Source of the DNA: SELP01 sp035969385
Lineage (GTDB): Bacteria > Pseudomonadota > Alphaproteobacteria > Rhodobacterales > Rhodobacteraceae
Reading direction: 5' to 3'
Assembly (NCBI RefSeq): GCF_035969385.1
Contig: NZ_JAYKKJ010000007.1
Location: 124,001 to 188,000, forward strand
Length of the DNA: 64,000 nt
Numbering within the stretch: the first letter of the stretch is position 1; every line of letters starts with the position of its first letter. Both the position numbers and the translations under genes were made by a program. Below the pieces are notes generated by a model. The model ran no database searches. It was not told the origin of the DNA and saw nothing but the letters and a program-made list of their open reading frames with translations. Below, one piece after another: positions 50,426 to 58,030 of the stretch.

Positions 50426-51061
50426 ATGGATTGGATGGCGCAGTCGATCGACTATTGCGAACGGGTGGGGTTCGGGTTCTGGGACGAACCGGTCAATGCG
50501 GTGACCAACATGTCCTTCGTTCTTGCGGGTCTTTTCATGTGGGGCCGCTGCCGGGGCCTGCCGATGGGGCGGGCCCTGTCGGTGCTGATCGTGGTGATCG
50601 GGGTGGGCAGTTTCCTGTGGCACACCTTCGCCACCCGCTGGGCCGAGATGGCCGATACCCTGCCCATCGGCATTTTCATCCTGACCTACCTGTTCGCGGT
50701 GAACCGGGACATGCTGCGCTGGCCCCTGTGGGCGGCGGCGCTGGGGACAGTGGCCTTTATCCCCTATGCGATAGTCGTGGTGCCCCTGGCCAATGCGCTG
50801 CCGTTCTTCCGGGTGTCGAACTTCTACTGGACCGTGCCGCTGCTTCTGGTGATCTATGCCCTGACCTTTCTGCGGGGCCGGGCCGAGGCGCGGGGGTTCT
50901 GGATTGGCGCGGGTCTTTTGGCGGTGTCGATCTCGATCCGGTCGGTGGACCGGACATGGTGCGACATGCTGCCCATCGGCACCCATTTCCTGTGGCACAC
51001 GATCAACGGGGTGATGCTGGGCTGGATGGTGGAGGTCTATCGCCGGTCCCGGATCACCTGA
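50426..51061 (+). CDS. Alkaline-ceramidase-like membrane hydrolase
   Basis: 211 residues, about seven hydrophobic helices. Ceramidase/PAQR-type metal ligands are visible: SFLWHTFATRWAEMADTLPI with a His and Asp, and THFLWHTINGVMLGW with two His residues. WDEPVNAVTNMSFVLAG matches the N-terminal family stretch. The natural substrate in bacteria that make ceramide-like or other amide lipids is not known. It overlaps the convergent DUF2244 gene by eight bases. Confidence 0.82.
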   Translation: MDWMAQSIDYCERVGFGFWDEPVNAVTNMSFVLAGLFMWGRCRGLPMGRALSVLIVVIGVGSFLWHTFATRWAEMADTLPIGIFILTYLFAVNRDMLRWPLWAAALGTVAFIPYAIVVVPLANALPFFRVSNFYWTVPLLLVIYALTFLRGRAEARGFWIGAGLLAVSISIRSVDRTWCDMLPIGTHFLWHTINGVMLGWMVEVYRRSRIT

Positions 51062-51548
51062 CCTGCCGCAGCGCATCGTGCAATTCGCCATAAAGGGCAC
51101 GGCGTTCCTCGGGGGTCAGGAAGCTGCCGATCTCCACTTCCCGGTCGCCGCCCTTGAGGGTCAGGTAGTCCGGCACCGGGCCGTCGTGGGGATGAATGCG
51201 GACCTGCACCCAATAAGGGTTTGCCTCCCAGCTTTGCCGGGGGCCGCGCGGGTTTTGCCGGACCAGTTCGATCCGGTCTCGGGTCAGGGTCAGCGCCTCG
51301 ACCAGCTCGCCATCCCGGTAGCTGCGGCCAAGGCCCCACCAGACCCCGGCAACCGCCAGAATCAGGAAGGGCAGTAGCCCCCACAGGACCAGCGACCCGA
51401 CCACGGCCAGAAGCGGCAGCAGGAGAAAGCCGGCGGTCAGGCCGATGAAGATGACGAAGCCGCGCTTGGGCAGGGACCGGTAGGGCCAGAGATGCAGCTC
51501 GGCGCCCGCATCGCTGTCCACGCGGGCAGAGGTCCATTCGTAGGGCAT
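51054..51548 (-). CDS. DUF2244 membrane protein
   Basis: 164 residues. Two adjacent hydrophobic helices near 30-72 (FVIFIGLTAGFLLLPLLAVV and LVLWGLLPFLILAVAG) follow a short polar N-terminus; the rest is soluble (VEALTLTRDRIELVRQNP, GSFLTPEERRALYGEL). The pattern is that of DUF2244, a protein often found close to cytochrome oxidase genes in Rhodobacteraceae, as here (ctaD begins 229 bases away on the same strand, beyond repeats). Function unknown. Confidence 0.85.
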   Translation of the reverse strand: MPYEWTSARVDSDAGAELHLWPYRSLPKRGFVIFIGLTAGFLLLPLLAVVGSLVLWGLLPFLILAVAGVWWGLGRSYRDGELVEALTLTRDRIELVRQNPRGPRQSWEANPYWVQVRIHPHDGPVPDYLTLKGGDREVEIGSFLTPEERRALYGELHDALRQVR

Positions 51549-51638
51549 GATCGTCCGGGGGCTGGTTCGCGTACCGCGTAACGGTAGCGGTGGGCGCGAT
51601 CATGTAAAGGGGCCAGCCGGTCGCAGGGGGCGGCGGAG

Positions 51639-51712
51639 GGTGGGTCAAGACCCACCTTACGAAATATGCACTGGCCGTGGGGATGTCGAAGGGTGGGGTG
51701 CAACCCACCCTT
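51639..51712. repeat. Two GGTGGGT-type palindromes between DUF2244 and ctaD
   Basis: GGTGGGTC-AA-GACCCACC (51639-51656), followed by an imperfect one with outer arms AAGGGTGGG/CCCACCCTT (51689-51712). They are members of the dispersed repeat family. Confidence 0.78.
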
Positions 51713-51726
51713 GCTTGCCAAAAGAT

Positions 51727-51756
51727 AACGGCCCCGGAGGTGTCTCCGGGGCCGTT
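51727..51756 (-). terminator. Strong rho-independent terminator of ctaD
   Basis: Thirteen-base-pair perfect stem AACGGCCCCGGAG/CTCCGGGGCCGTT with a four-base loop, followed on the minus strand by ATCTTTTGG. It lies 20 bases past the ctaD stop. Confidence 0.9.
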
Positions 51757-51776
51757 TCTGTCAGATCGGGACGGGA

Positions 51777-53450
51777 TCAGTGGGCGTGGCCCTTGTCCCA
51801 GTCCTCCTGCTTCGGCAGCTGCTCGAACGTGTGTTCGGGCGGCGGCGAGGGCAGGGTCCATTCCAGCGTATCGGCCCATTCGTTCCACGGGTTGTTTTCG
51901 GTCGCGTTACGGGGGCGCATCAGGACGACGGCCAGCATCACGATGAAGAACAGGAACGAGGCAAAGGCGATGAAGGCGCCGATCGACGAGACATAGTGCC
52001 AGTAGGCAAAGGCCTCGGGGTAGTCGATGTAGCGGCGCGGCATGCCCTGACGGCCCAGGAAGTGCTGCGGGAAGAAGGTCAGGTTGGCACCGATGAACAT
52101 CGCCCAGAAGTGCAGCTTGCCGGCCCATTCCGGGAACTTCCGGCCCGAGAACTTGGGCATGTAGAAGTAGATCCCGGCGAAGATGCCGAACACGGCGCCA
52201 AGCGACATCACGTAGTGGAAGTGCGCAACCACATAGTAGGTGTCGTGATAGGCGCGGTCGACGCCAGCCTGGCTCAGGACGATCCCGGTCACGCCACCGA
52301 CGGTGAAGAGGAACAGGAAGCCGAAGGCCCAGACCATCGGCGTCTTGAATTCAACCGACCCGCCCCACATGGTGGCGATCCAGCTGAAGATCTTCACACC
52401 GGTCGGCACCGCGATAACCATGGTGGCCAGCATGAAGTAGGACTGCTGGGTCAGGGACATGCCGACGGTGTACATATGGTGCGCCCAGACGACGAAGCCC
52501 AGCGCGCCAATGGCGACCATGGCGTAAACCATCGGAAGGTAGCCGAAGATCGGCTTCTTCGAGAAGGTCGCGATGACGTGGCTGATGATCCCGAAGGCCG
52601 GCACGATGATGATGTAGACCTCGGGGTGACCGAAGAACCACAGGATGTGCTGGTACAGGATCGGGTCGCCGCCACCTGCGGGGTCGAAGAAGGTGGTGTC
52701 GAAGTTGCGGTCCATCAGCAGCATGGTAATGGCGCCTGCCAGGACCGGCAGCGACAGAAGGATCAGCCATGCGGTGACGAAGATCGACCAGGCGAACAGC
52801 GGCACCTTATGCAGGGTCATCCCCGGGGCGCGCATGTTCAGGAAGGTGGTGATCATGTTGATCGCGCCGAGGATCGACGAGGCACCCGAAACGTGCACGG
52901 CGAAGATCGCGAGGTCCATGGAGATGCCGGCCTCGTTCGTCGACAGCGGCGGATAAAGAACCCAACCCACGCCCGACCCGGCCTGACCGTTGCCACCGGG
53001 CGCAAGAAGCGACGCAACGCCAAGCGACACACCGGCCACATACATCCAGAACGACAGGTTGTTCATCCGCGGGAACGCCATGTCCGGCGCGCCAATCTGC
53101 AGCGGCATCAGGTAGTTGCCGAAGCCGCCGAACAGGGCGGGAATAACCACGAAGAACATCATCAGCACACCGTGATAGGTGGTCATGACGTTCCAGAGGT
53201 GCCCGTTGGGCGTACATTCGGCGCTGGCGTCAGCGATGAACCGCGCGCCTTCGACGCACATGTACTGCACGCCGGGCTCCATCAGCTCCAGTCGCATGTA
53301 GACGGTGAAGGCGACCGAGATGAACCCGACAACCCCGGCAACCCAGAGGTAGAGGATCCCGATATCCTTGTGGTTGGTGGACATGAACCACCGGGTAAAG
53401 AACCCCCGGTCGTCGTGATGTTCATGGCCGTGAACGGCTGCGTCTGCCAT
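51777..53450 (-). CDS. ctaD: Cytochrome c oxidase subunit I (aa3 type)
   Basis: 557 residues from ATG 53450 (GGGAG seven bases upstream on the minus strand). Heme-copper oxidase core: FFGHPEVYIIIVPAFG with CuB His and the Glu of the D channel, WAHHMYTVGM with the His pair, PTGVKIFSW with the K-channel Lys, and VVAHFHYVMSLGAVFG with the heme a3/a ligands. TTYHGVLMMFF carries the first heme a ligand. About twelve helices. Subunits II and III are not in the window, which is common in Paracoccus-like genomes. Confidence 0.97.
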   Translation of the reverse strand: MADAAVHGHEHHDDRGFFTRWFMSTNHKDIGILYLWVAGVVGFISVAFTVYMRLELMEPGVQYMCVEGARFIADASAECTPNGHLWNVMTTYHGVLMMFFVVIPALFGGFGNYLMPLQIGAPDMAFPRMNNLSFWMYVAGVSLGVASLLAPGGNGQAGSGVGWVLYPPLSTNEAGISMDLAIFAVHVSGASSILGAINMITTFLNMRAPGMTLHKVPLFAWSIFVTAWLILLSLPVLAGAITMLLMDRNFDTTFFDPAGGGDPILYQHILWFFGHPEVYIIIVPAFGIISHVIATFSKKPIFGYLPMVYAMVAIGALGFVVWAHHMYTVGMSLTQQSYFMLATMVIAVPTGVKIFSWIATMWGGSVEFKTPMVWAFGFLFLFTVGGVTGIVLSQAGVDRAYHDTYYVVAHFHYVMSLGAVFGIFAGIYFYMPKFSGRKFPEWAGKLHFWAMFIGANLTFFPQHFLGRQGMPRRYIDYPEAFAYWHYVSSIGAFIAFASFLFFIVMLAVVLMRPRNATENNPWNEWADTLEWTLPSPPPEHTFEQLPKQEDWDKGHAH

Positions 53451-53656
53451 TTGGCACTCCCGTATTGGCGTCAATTCCAGTGCGGGGCCGAGTCAGACTC
53501 CGCCCCACCATTGGCAGTGGTTCTAAGGCGAAGGGGCGGGCGGGGCAATATTCGAAACGCCCGATGTGTCGGGATAAATTGGCGCACCCCGTCCACTGCG
53601 GGGCGGGGGCGAAAGGAATCACGGCACCAATCTGGTCAAGACACCCGTGCGGCACC

Positions 53657-53670
53657 TTGATTTGGATCAG
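53657..53670. promoter_or_regulatory. FNR-box candidate in the ctaD/aminotransferase gap
   Basis: TTGATTTGGATCAG matches the FNR/FnrL consensus TTGAT-N4-ATCAA with one mismatch at the last base. It lies 207 bases upstream of ctaD and 168 upstream of the aminotransferase start. The rest of this 387-base gap (53451-53837) holds no gene; a run of GC-rich short repeats (GGGGCGGGCGGGGC near 53534) is the only other feature. FnrL control of oxidase genes is known in Rhodobacter; here it is inference. Confidence 0.45.
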
Positions 53671-53837
53671 GTGGGGGGCATCCCGCGGCGTTTCAATGCC
53701 TGTTTGCCCCGGTGGCCAGCGTTCGATCACGATTTCAGGCTGTGGGAGCGGTTTTCTGAAACAATAGGTCAGGACTATTGACTAAATACGCGCGCCACGC
53801 ATGGTCTGGCCTGTGGACAGTGCGAGGAGGGCACGGC

Positions 53838-55055
53838 ATGGACTGGCATCATGTTCTAGCGGGGCGGACCGGGCGGATGAAAGCCTCGGAAATCCGCGAG
53901 TTGCTGAAGCTTCTGGACCAGCCGGACATCATTTCCTTTGCCGGGGGCATCCCCGACCCGAAACTCTTCCCGACCGCGGCCTTTTCTGACGCGATGGCGG
54001 ATGTGCTGTCCGGGCCGGGGGCCGGAGCGGCCCTGCAGTATTCGGTGTCCGAAGGCTATCGCCCGCTGCGCGACTGGATCGCGGTCGAAATGGGCCGGAT
54101 CGGCGTGCCTTGTGACGCGGACAACATCCTGATCACTTCCGGGTCGCAGCAGGCGCTGGACTATTTGGCCAAGCTGATGATCAACCCGGGCGATACCGTG
54201 CTGCTGGGCTGGCCGACCTATCTGGGCGCGCTGGGGGCCTTCAACGCCTATGAACCGCGCTTCGATCAGCTTGTGCCCGGTGGAAACAGGGGCGCCGCCG
54301 ACTATGCCGCCGCGGCAGAGACGGCGGGCGGTCGGGTCAAGTTCGCCTATCTGTCTGTCGATTTTGCCAATCCCACCGGCGAAACCCTGTCACGGCGCCA
54401 GCGCGAGGCGGTCCTGGACCTGGCCGAGGCGCTGGACATCGCCATCGTCGAGGACGCGGCCTATCAAAGCCTGCGTTATGACGGAGAGGCGGTCCCGCCG
54501 ATCCTTGCGCTGGAACTGGAGCGGACCGGTGATCTGGAAGCCTGCCGCACATTATATTGCGGGTCGTTTTCCAAATCCCTCTCGCCGGGGCTTCGGGTGG
54601 GCTGGGTTGTCGGGGCAAAATCGGTGATCTCGCGCCTTGTGTTGATGAAGCAGGCGGCGGACCTGCATTCCGCGACCCTGAACCAGATTGCGACCCAACG
54701 GGTTGCGCAGTCCTGTTTCAAAGACCACGTCGCCAACCTTCGGGCGGTCTATTCCGCGCGCCGCGACCACATGCTGGACGCGCTGGGCCGCCATATGCCC
54801 AACGGTGTCACCTGGACCCGGCCCGAAGGGGGCATGTTCATCTGGGTGACGCTGCCGGTGGGGCTGGACGGCGCGGACCTGTTGGCGCGGTCGCTGGAAA
54901 CCGAACGGGTTGCCTTTGTCCCGGGGCGCGCGTTCTTTGCCGATGGGTCCAACGGCAACACCCTGCGGCTAAGCTTTTCCTGCGCGGATGAAGCAATGAT
55001 CGAAGAGGGGATATCGCGCCTTGGTCGGCTGATCCGGGGCCAGTTGCGGACCTAG
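53838..55055 (+). CDS. PLP-dependent aminotransferase, fold type I (LysN/MocR-like)
   Basis: 405 residues from ATG 53838 with GAGGAGGG upstream. Class I/II aminotransferase: IISFAGGIPDPKLFP, ALQYSVSEGYRPLRDWIA, ITSGSQQALDYLAKLMI, DFANPTGETLS and the PLP lysine in YCGSFSKSLSPGLRVGW. The lack of an N-terminal HTH separates it from MocR regulators; it resembles 2-aminoadipate/aromatic or branched-chain aminotransferases. Substrate unknown. Confidence 0.9.
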   Translation: MDWHHVLAGRTGRMKASEIRELLKLLDQPDIISFAGGIPDPKLFPTAAFSDAMADVLSGPGAGAALQYSVSEGYRPLRDWIAVEMGRIGVPCDADNILITSGSQQALDYLAKLMINPGDTVLLGWPTYLGALGAFNAYEPRFDQLVPGGNRGAADYAAAAETAGGRVKFAYLSVDFANPTGETLSRRQREAVLDLAEALDIAIVEDAAYQSLRYDGEAVPPILALELERTGDLEACRTLYCGSFSKSLSPGLRVGWVVGAKSVISRLVLMKQAADLHSATLNQIATQRVAQSCFKDHVANLRAVYSARRDHMLDALGRHMPNGVTWTRPEGGMFIWVTLPVGLDGADLLARSLETERVAFVPGRAFFADGSNGNTLRLSFSCADEAMIEEGISRLGRLIRGQLRT

Positions 55056-55381
55056 GCGACGCGACTGGCCGAATGGAACACTTCCATATCCCGCAAAAGC
55101 CGACCCAGTTCCGACCTTTCGACGGCACGGTTTTCGTTGGCCAGAACCCGGATCAGGTTGACGCAACACTCGCGGGCAAGGTCAAACGGACCAAGCGCCG
55201 AGATTTCAAGAACCTCGCGGCCATAGGGTTCGTCAAGCCAACGGCAGAGCGTCTGAATGCCGGTTCCATGCGCCGCTTGAAGACGCGCGGCACGGTTGAT
55301 CGCCTCGGCCAGAATGCCAAGCTGGATCTGGCGTCTGCGAAAATGAAACGGGTTCGTCGTTCTGGACCGTCGTGCCGGCAT
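55052..55381 (-). CDS. Small basic protein of unknown function
   Basis: 109 residues from ATG 55381, with AAGGAG about ten bases upstream on the minus strand. It starts with a basic stretch (MPARRSRTTNPFHFRRRQ) followed by a helical region with RWLDEPYGREVLEISALGPF and LARECCVNLIRVLANEN. The 3' end overlaps the aminotransferase stop by four bases. Just upstream (55455-55462 and 55466-55473) are two direct copies of AATGTGGC, eleven bases apart, possibly regulatory. No family recognised; the ribosome site and composition favour a real gene. Confidence 0.5.
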   Translation of the reverse strand: MPARRSRTTNPFHFRRRQIQLGILAEAINRAARLQAAHGTGIQTLCRWLDEPYGREVLEISALGPFDLARECCVNLIRVLANENRAVERSELGRLLRDMEVFHSASRVA

Positions 55382-55505
55382 GGTGTTTTCGCTCCTTGCG
55401 TCCTCTCTGTGCCGGTTGCGTTTACAGCGCCGACACTCGCAAGGGTTGTTAAACAATGTGGCAAAAATGTGGCGTACCTATCCAAAAGTTAGGTTCGGGT
55501 CGATT

Positions 55506-56168
55506 TTAGCCCGCGCAACGGGGGGTAAGCGCGGTTTCAAAGGTCTTTTTTAGTGCAACATCGACGTCGTCCATGCTGACCGGAAGGCCCAAGTCTACAA
55601 GGCTGGTGACCCCGTGTTCACGAATGCCGCAAGGCACGATCCCGTCGAAATGGCCAAGATCCGGCTCGACGTTGATGGAAATGCCGTGAAAGCTGACCCA
55701 TTTGCGCAGGCGGATACCGATGGCGGCGATCTTGTCTTCCTTCACCGACCCATCCGGGTTCTGACCCTTTTCGGGGCGTTCAACCCAGACGCCGACCCGG
55801 CCGGGGCGGATGTGACCGGTTACATTGAATTCAGCCAGCGCCGCGATGACCCAATGTTCGAGGTCGCGCACGAAACAGCGCACGTCGCGGCCGCGTTCGC
55901 CGACGTTCAGCATGACATAGGCCACCCGCTGTCCGGGGCCGTGGTATGTATATTGTCCGCCGCGCTTGCTGTCGTAGACCGGAAACCGGTCCGGGTCGGT
56001 CAGGTCTTCACGTTTGGCCGAGGTGCCGGCCGTGTAAAGTGGGGGATGTTCGACCAGCCAGATCGCCTCATCTGCCGTGCCCTTCGCAATGGCATCGGCG
56101 CGCGCCTCCATAAAGGCAACCGCGGCATCGTAATCGGTCAATCCGGTCGAAGTGATCCATTCCACCAT
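55506..56168 (-). CDS. lipB: Octanoyl-[acyl-carrier-protein]:protein N-octanoyltransferase
   Basis: 220 residues from ATG 56168 (MVEWITSTGLTDYD). Biotin/lipoate transferase fold: LVEHPPLYTAGTSAK, RGGQYTYHGPGQRVAYVML, EDKIAAIGIRLRKWVSFHG with the catalytic Lys, and GIVPCGIREHGVTS with the active-site Cys. It transfers octanoate to lipoyl domains. It lies four bases after the LytTR gene on the same strand, so the two are probably co-transcribed. Confidence 0.95.
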   Translation of the reverse strand: MVEWITSTGLTDYDAAVAFMEARADAIAKGTADEAIWLVEHPPLYTAGTSAKREDLTDPDRFPVYDSKRGGQYTYHGPGQRVAYVMLNVGERGRDVRCFVRDLEHWVIAALAEFNVTGHIRPGRVGVWVERPEKGQNPDGSVKEDKIAAIGIRLRKWVSFHGISINVEPDLGHFDGIVPCGIREHGVTSLVDLGLPVSMDDVDVALKKTFETALTPRCAG

Positions 56169-56172
56169 GTCG

Positions 56173-56955
56173 TCACCGGGGCAACAGCCCCGCCTCCTTG
56201 ATTTCCGGCACATAACGCCGGCTTACCGGTATCTCGGCCTGATTGGCCAAGGTCAGGATCGCCCTGTCGCCTTCGCGCCGGGCCGCGACAACGGCGTCGA
56301 TCGCAACCCAATGTGACCGATGCACCTGAAGGCCCGGAAGCTGTCCGGTTTCGCGGATGGCATCGCCAAGACGCATCAACACGACCTCCTGCCCGCGGTC
56401 GGTCTGAATGCGGACATAGTGGTCTTCGACCGATAGCGCCAGAATGCGGCCGCGTTTGTCCAACGGAAGCCGGTCGAGCAGAGGCGGGCGCGTGGAAATA
56501 TCATGGGCGGGATGTTCACCGCCCGTAAGGTGGGTGGCAAGAACATCGAAGACAACCGCGATGACGACCGCAACCGGGAAAATCGTTCCGATCAGCGCAG
56601 GCAGTTCATCGGCGGACGGGATATAGGCAAAGGCTGCGTAGTTGATCGCGATAACGCAGATCGAGACCCCGGTCCCCGTCGCCAATCCCGTCAGCAGGAT
56701 CAGCGACAGGTGGGAAAGCGTTCTGCCCCAGCGGTTGCGGATCAACTCTGACAGGATGAACCCGACGGAATAGGTCGTCGCGACAACCGTTGCCCAATAG
56801 ACGGCCCTGGGCGCAAACCGCAGCCGTTCATCCGTGTCGTACGGTCCGACGAGTGTCAGGACCATCGCAGCCGCCAGCATGACGATGATCGTTACAGGCT
56901 GGCCGAAATGCCGTCGCCATTCACGAAGCGCGGAATGCGGTCGGGGGTTTGTCAC
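56173..56955 (-). CDS. Membrane-bound LytTR-domain transcription regulator
   Basis: About 260 residues. GTG 56955 is chosen because AAGGA stands about ten bases before it; a TTG at 56997 is further upstream. About four helices (VTIIVMLAAAMVLTLVG, YWATVVATTYSVGFIL, LSLILLTGLATGTGVSI, IGTIFPVAVVIAVVFDVL) precede a C-terminal LytTR DNA-binding domain (ILALSVEDHYVRIQTDRGQE, GLQVHRSHWVAIDAVVAARR). No receiver domain is present, so signal input is through the membrane part. It is divergent from a DUF2306 gene, a recurrent pairing. Confidence 0.9.
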   Translation of the reverse strand: MTNPRPHSALREWRRHFGQPVTIIVMLAAAMVLTLVGPYDTDERLRFAPRAVYWATVVATTYSVGFILSELIRNRWGRTLSHLSLILLTGLATGTGVSICVIAINYAAFAYIPSADELPALIGTIFPVAVVIAVVFDVLATHLTGGEHPAHDISTRPPLLDRLPLDKRGRILALSVEDHYVRIQTDRGQEVVLMRLGDAIRETGQLPGLQVHRSHWVAIDAVVAARREGDRAILTLANQAEIPVSRRYVPEIKEAGLLPR

Positions 56956-56961
56956 GAAGTT

Positions 56962-56991
56962 ACTGTTCCTTCCTGCGTATCGACTGTTGAG
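56962..56991. promoter_or_regulatory. LytTR-type direct-repeat site candidate
   Basis: ACTGTTCCT (56962-56970) and ACTGTTGAG (56983-56991) are direct repeats 21 bases apart, the two-turn spacing described for LytTR-domain operators (nine-base repeats with a 12-base spacer). The first overlaps the ribosome-site region of the LytTR gene, and both lie 65-95 bases before the DUF2306 start. Match to the consensus is partial. Confidence 0.45.
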
Positions 56992-57055
56992 CGGCAAGAG
57001 CCTGTGGTGACAGGCCTATGCCATCAACGAAACCATGCCAAGACCAGAGGCCATC

Positions 57056-57547
57056 ATGTCCCCAGAACCCTATCTGTCCGCGCCGACCGCAATCCAGATC
57101 CATGCTGCCGCCGCCTTTGTCGCGCTTGTCCTTGGTCCCTGGGTCATCTACCGCCCACGCAGGGACCGGCTGCACAAAACGACGGGATATGTCTGGATCG
57201 CCGGAATGGCGGTTGCGGCCATGAGTTCTTTTGCGATCCATTCATTTCCCTTGATCGGCCCATTTAGCCCGATTCACCTGCTTGCCTGCCTGGCGCTGTG
57301 GTCGATCTACCGGGGGATCGCTGCCGCCGTGCAAGGTGACATCCGCACACACCGAGAGGTCTTTCGCAGCCTCTACTGGTACGGTCTTGTCATTGCCGGG
57401 CTGGTCAATTTCCTGCCGGGCCGAACCACCAACCGCACCTTTTTTGGCGAAGATGACCACCTTGGGTGGGTCGTGATCGGCCTGGGCGGGACGCTGCTGG
57501 TTGCAGATTTCCTGCGTCGGCGCGGCCGGACGACCCGCATTGCCTGA
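57056..57547 (+). CDS. DUF2306 membrane protein
   Basis: 163 residues from ATG 57056 (AGAGG upstream). Four hydrophobic helices: IHAAAAFVALVLGPWVIY, GYVWIAGMAVAAMSSFAI, IHLLACLALWSIYRGI and YWYGLVIAGLVNFLPG, with HxxxGYxW-like stretch RLHKTTGYVWIAG. This fits DUF2306. It is divergent from the LytTR regulator, its likely controller. Function unknown; possibly a heme- or quinone-binding membrane protein, but no evidence here decides. Confidence 0.85.
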   Translation: MSPEPYLSAPTAIQIHAAAAFVALVLGPWVIYRPRRDRLHKTTGYVWIAGMAVAAMSSFAIHSFPLIGPFSPIHLLACLALWSIYRGIAAAVQGDIRTHREVFRSLYWYGLVIAGLVNFLPGRTTNRTFFGEDDHLGWVVIGLGGTLLVADFLRRRGRTTRIA

Positions 57548-57615
57548 CCCGCAAATTTGCTCTTGTGGCGGGGCCGGGCTTCGGCTAGAGAGCCGCCACC
57601 ATGCCAATGGCAAGT

Positions 57616-57702
57616 GCGGTCGTGGCGGAATTGGTAGACGCGCAGCGTTGAGGTCGCTGTTCCTTAACCGGAGTGGAAGTTCGAGTCTTCTCGACCGCAC
57701 CA
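57616..57702 (+). tRNA. tRNA-Leu (GAG anticodon)
   Basis: 87 bases with encoded CCA. The acceptor stem GCGGTCG (57616-57622) pairs perfectly with CGACCGC (57692-57698), followed by A and CCA (57700-57702). The anticodon stem-loop CAGCG-TTGAGGT-CGCTG gives anticodon GAG. A long variable arm (TTCCTTAACCGGAGT) is as expected for class II leucine tRNA, and the T arm contains TTCGAGT. It would read CUC and CUU codons. Note that the 5' end lies close to the DUF2306 stop (68 bases). Confidence 0.95.
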
Positions 57703-57727
57703 ACCCTTCCCAAGCGGAAGGAGATTG

Positions 57728-57760
57728 AAAGGGCACCCAGAGCGGGTGCCTTTCGCATTT
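57728..57760 (+). terminator. Hairpin terminator after tRNA-Leu
   Basis: Stem GGCACCC/GGGTGCC with loop AGAGC (57732-57750), flanked by AAA on the left and TTTCGCATTTT on the right. It starts about 25 bases past the CCA end. Confidence 0.8.
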
Positions 57761-58030
57761 TCAGGCTGTGGCGGCTGCGATTTGACCGATTCTGGGCGGC
57801 CTACGGATGTTTGGGCTAACATCCCCAGCCGGTTGCGGGACATTTTCCCGTTTTCGCCCCTCTCAAAGTCGAATCGTCGCAAATCCGACCGAATACGCCG
57901 CAAATGCAGCCATTTTTTTGGAAATTAGGCCTGATAGCGGCAAGACGGTTGCATCACAAAACAGGGTTTGTTTTGCTGGTGGCCGACAAAAGCGCAGCGC
58001 AAAAGCTGCCGCAAGACAGGGAGAGTCGGT
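57761..58030. other. Gene-free leader region before the polyamine-type ABC operon
   Basis: Together with the terminator this 328-base gap holds no gene I can support. It is more AT-rich toward 57900-57990, with TTGCATCACAAAACAGGG near 57947 that could include a promoter, but no clean -35/-10 pair is evident. AGGGAGAG (58018-58025) is the ribosome site for the next gene. Confidence 0.5.

Noticed and set aside
55073..55492. Plus-strand frame opposite the small gene at 55052-55381
   Set aside because: No ribosome site; the minus-strand frame has AAGGAG in place and more protein-like composition.
57616..57702. tRNA-Leu as an integration (att) site
   Set aside because: No integrase, no duplicated 3' end of the tRNA and no foreign gene block next to it within the window.
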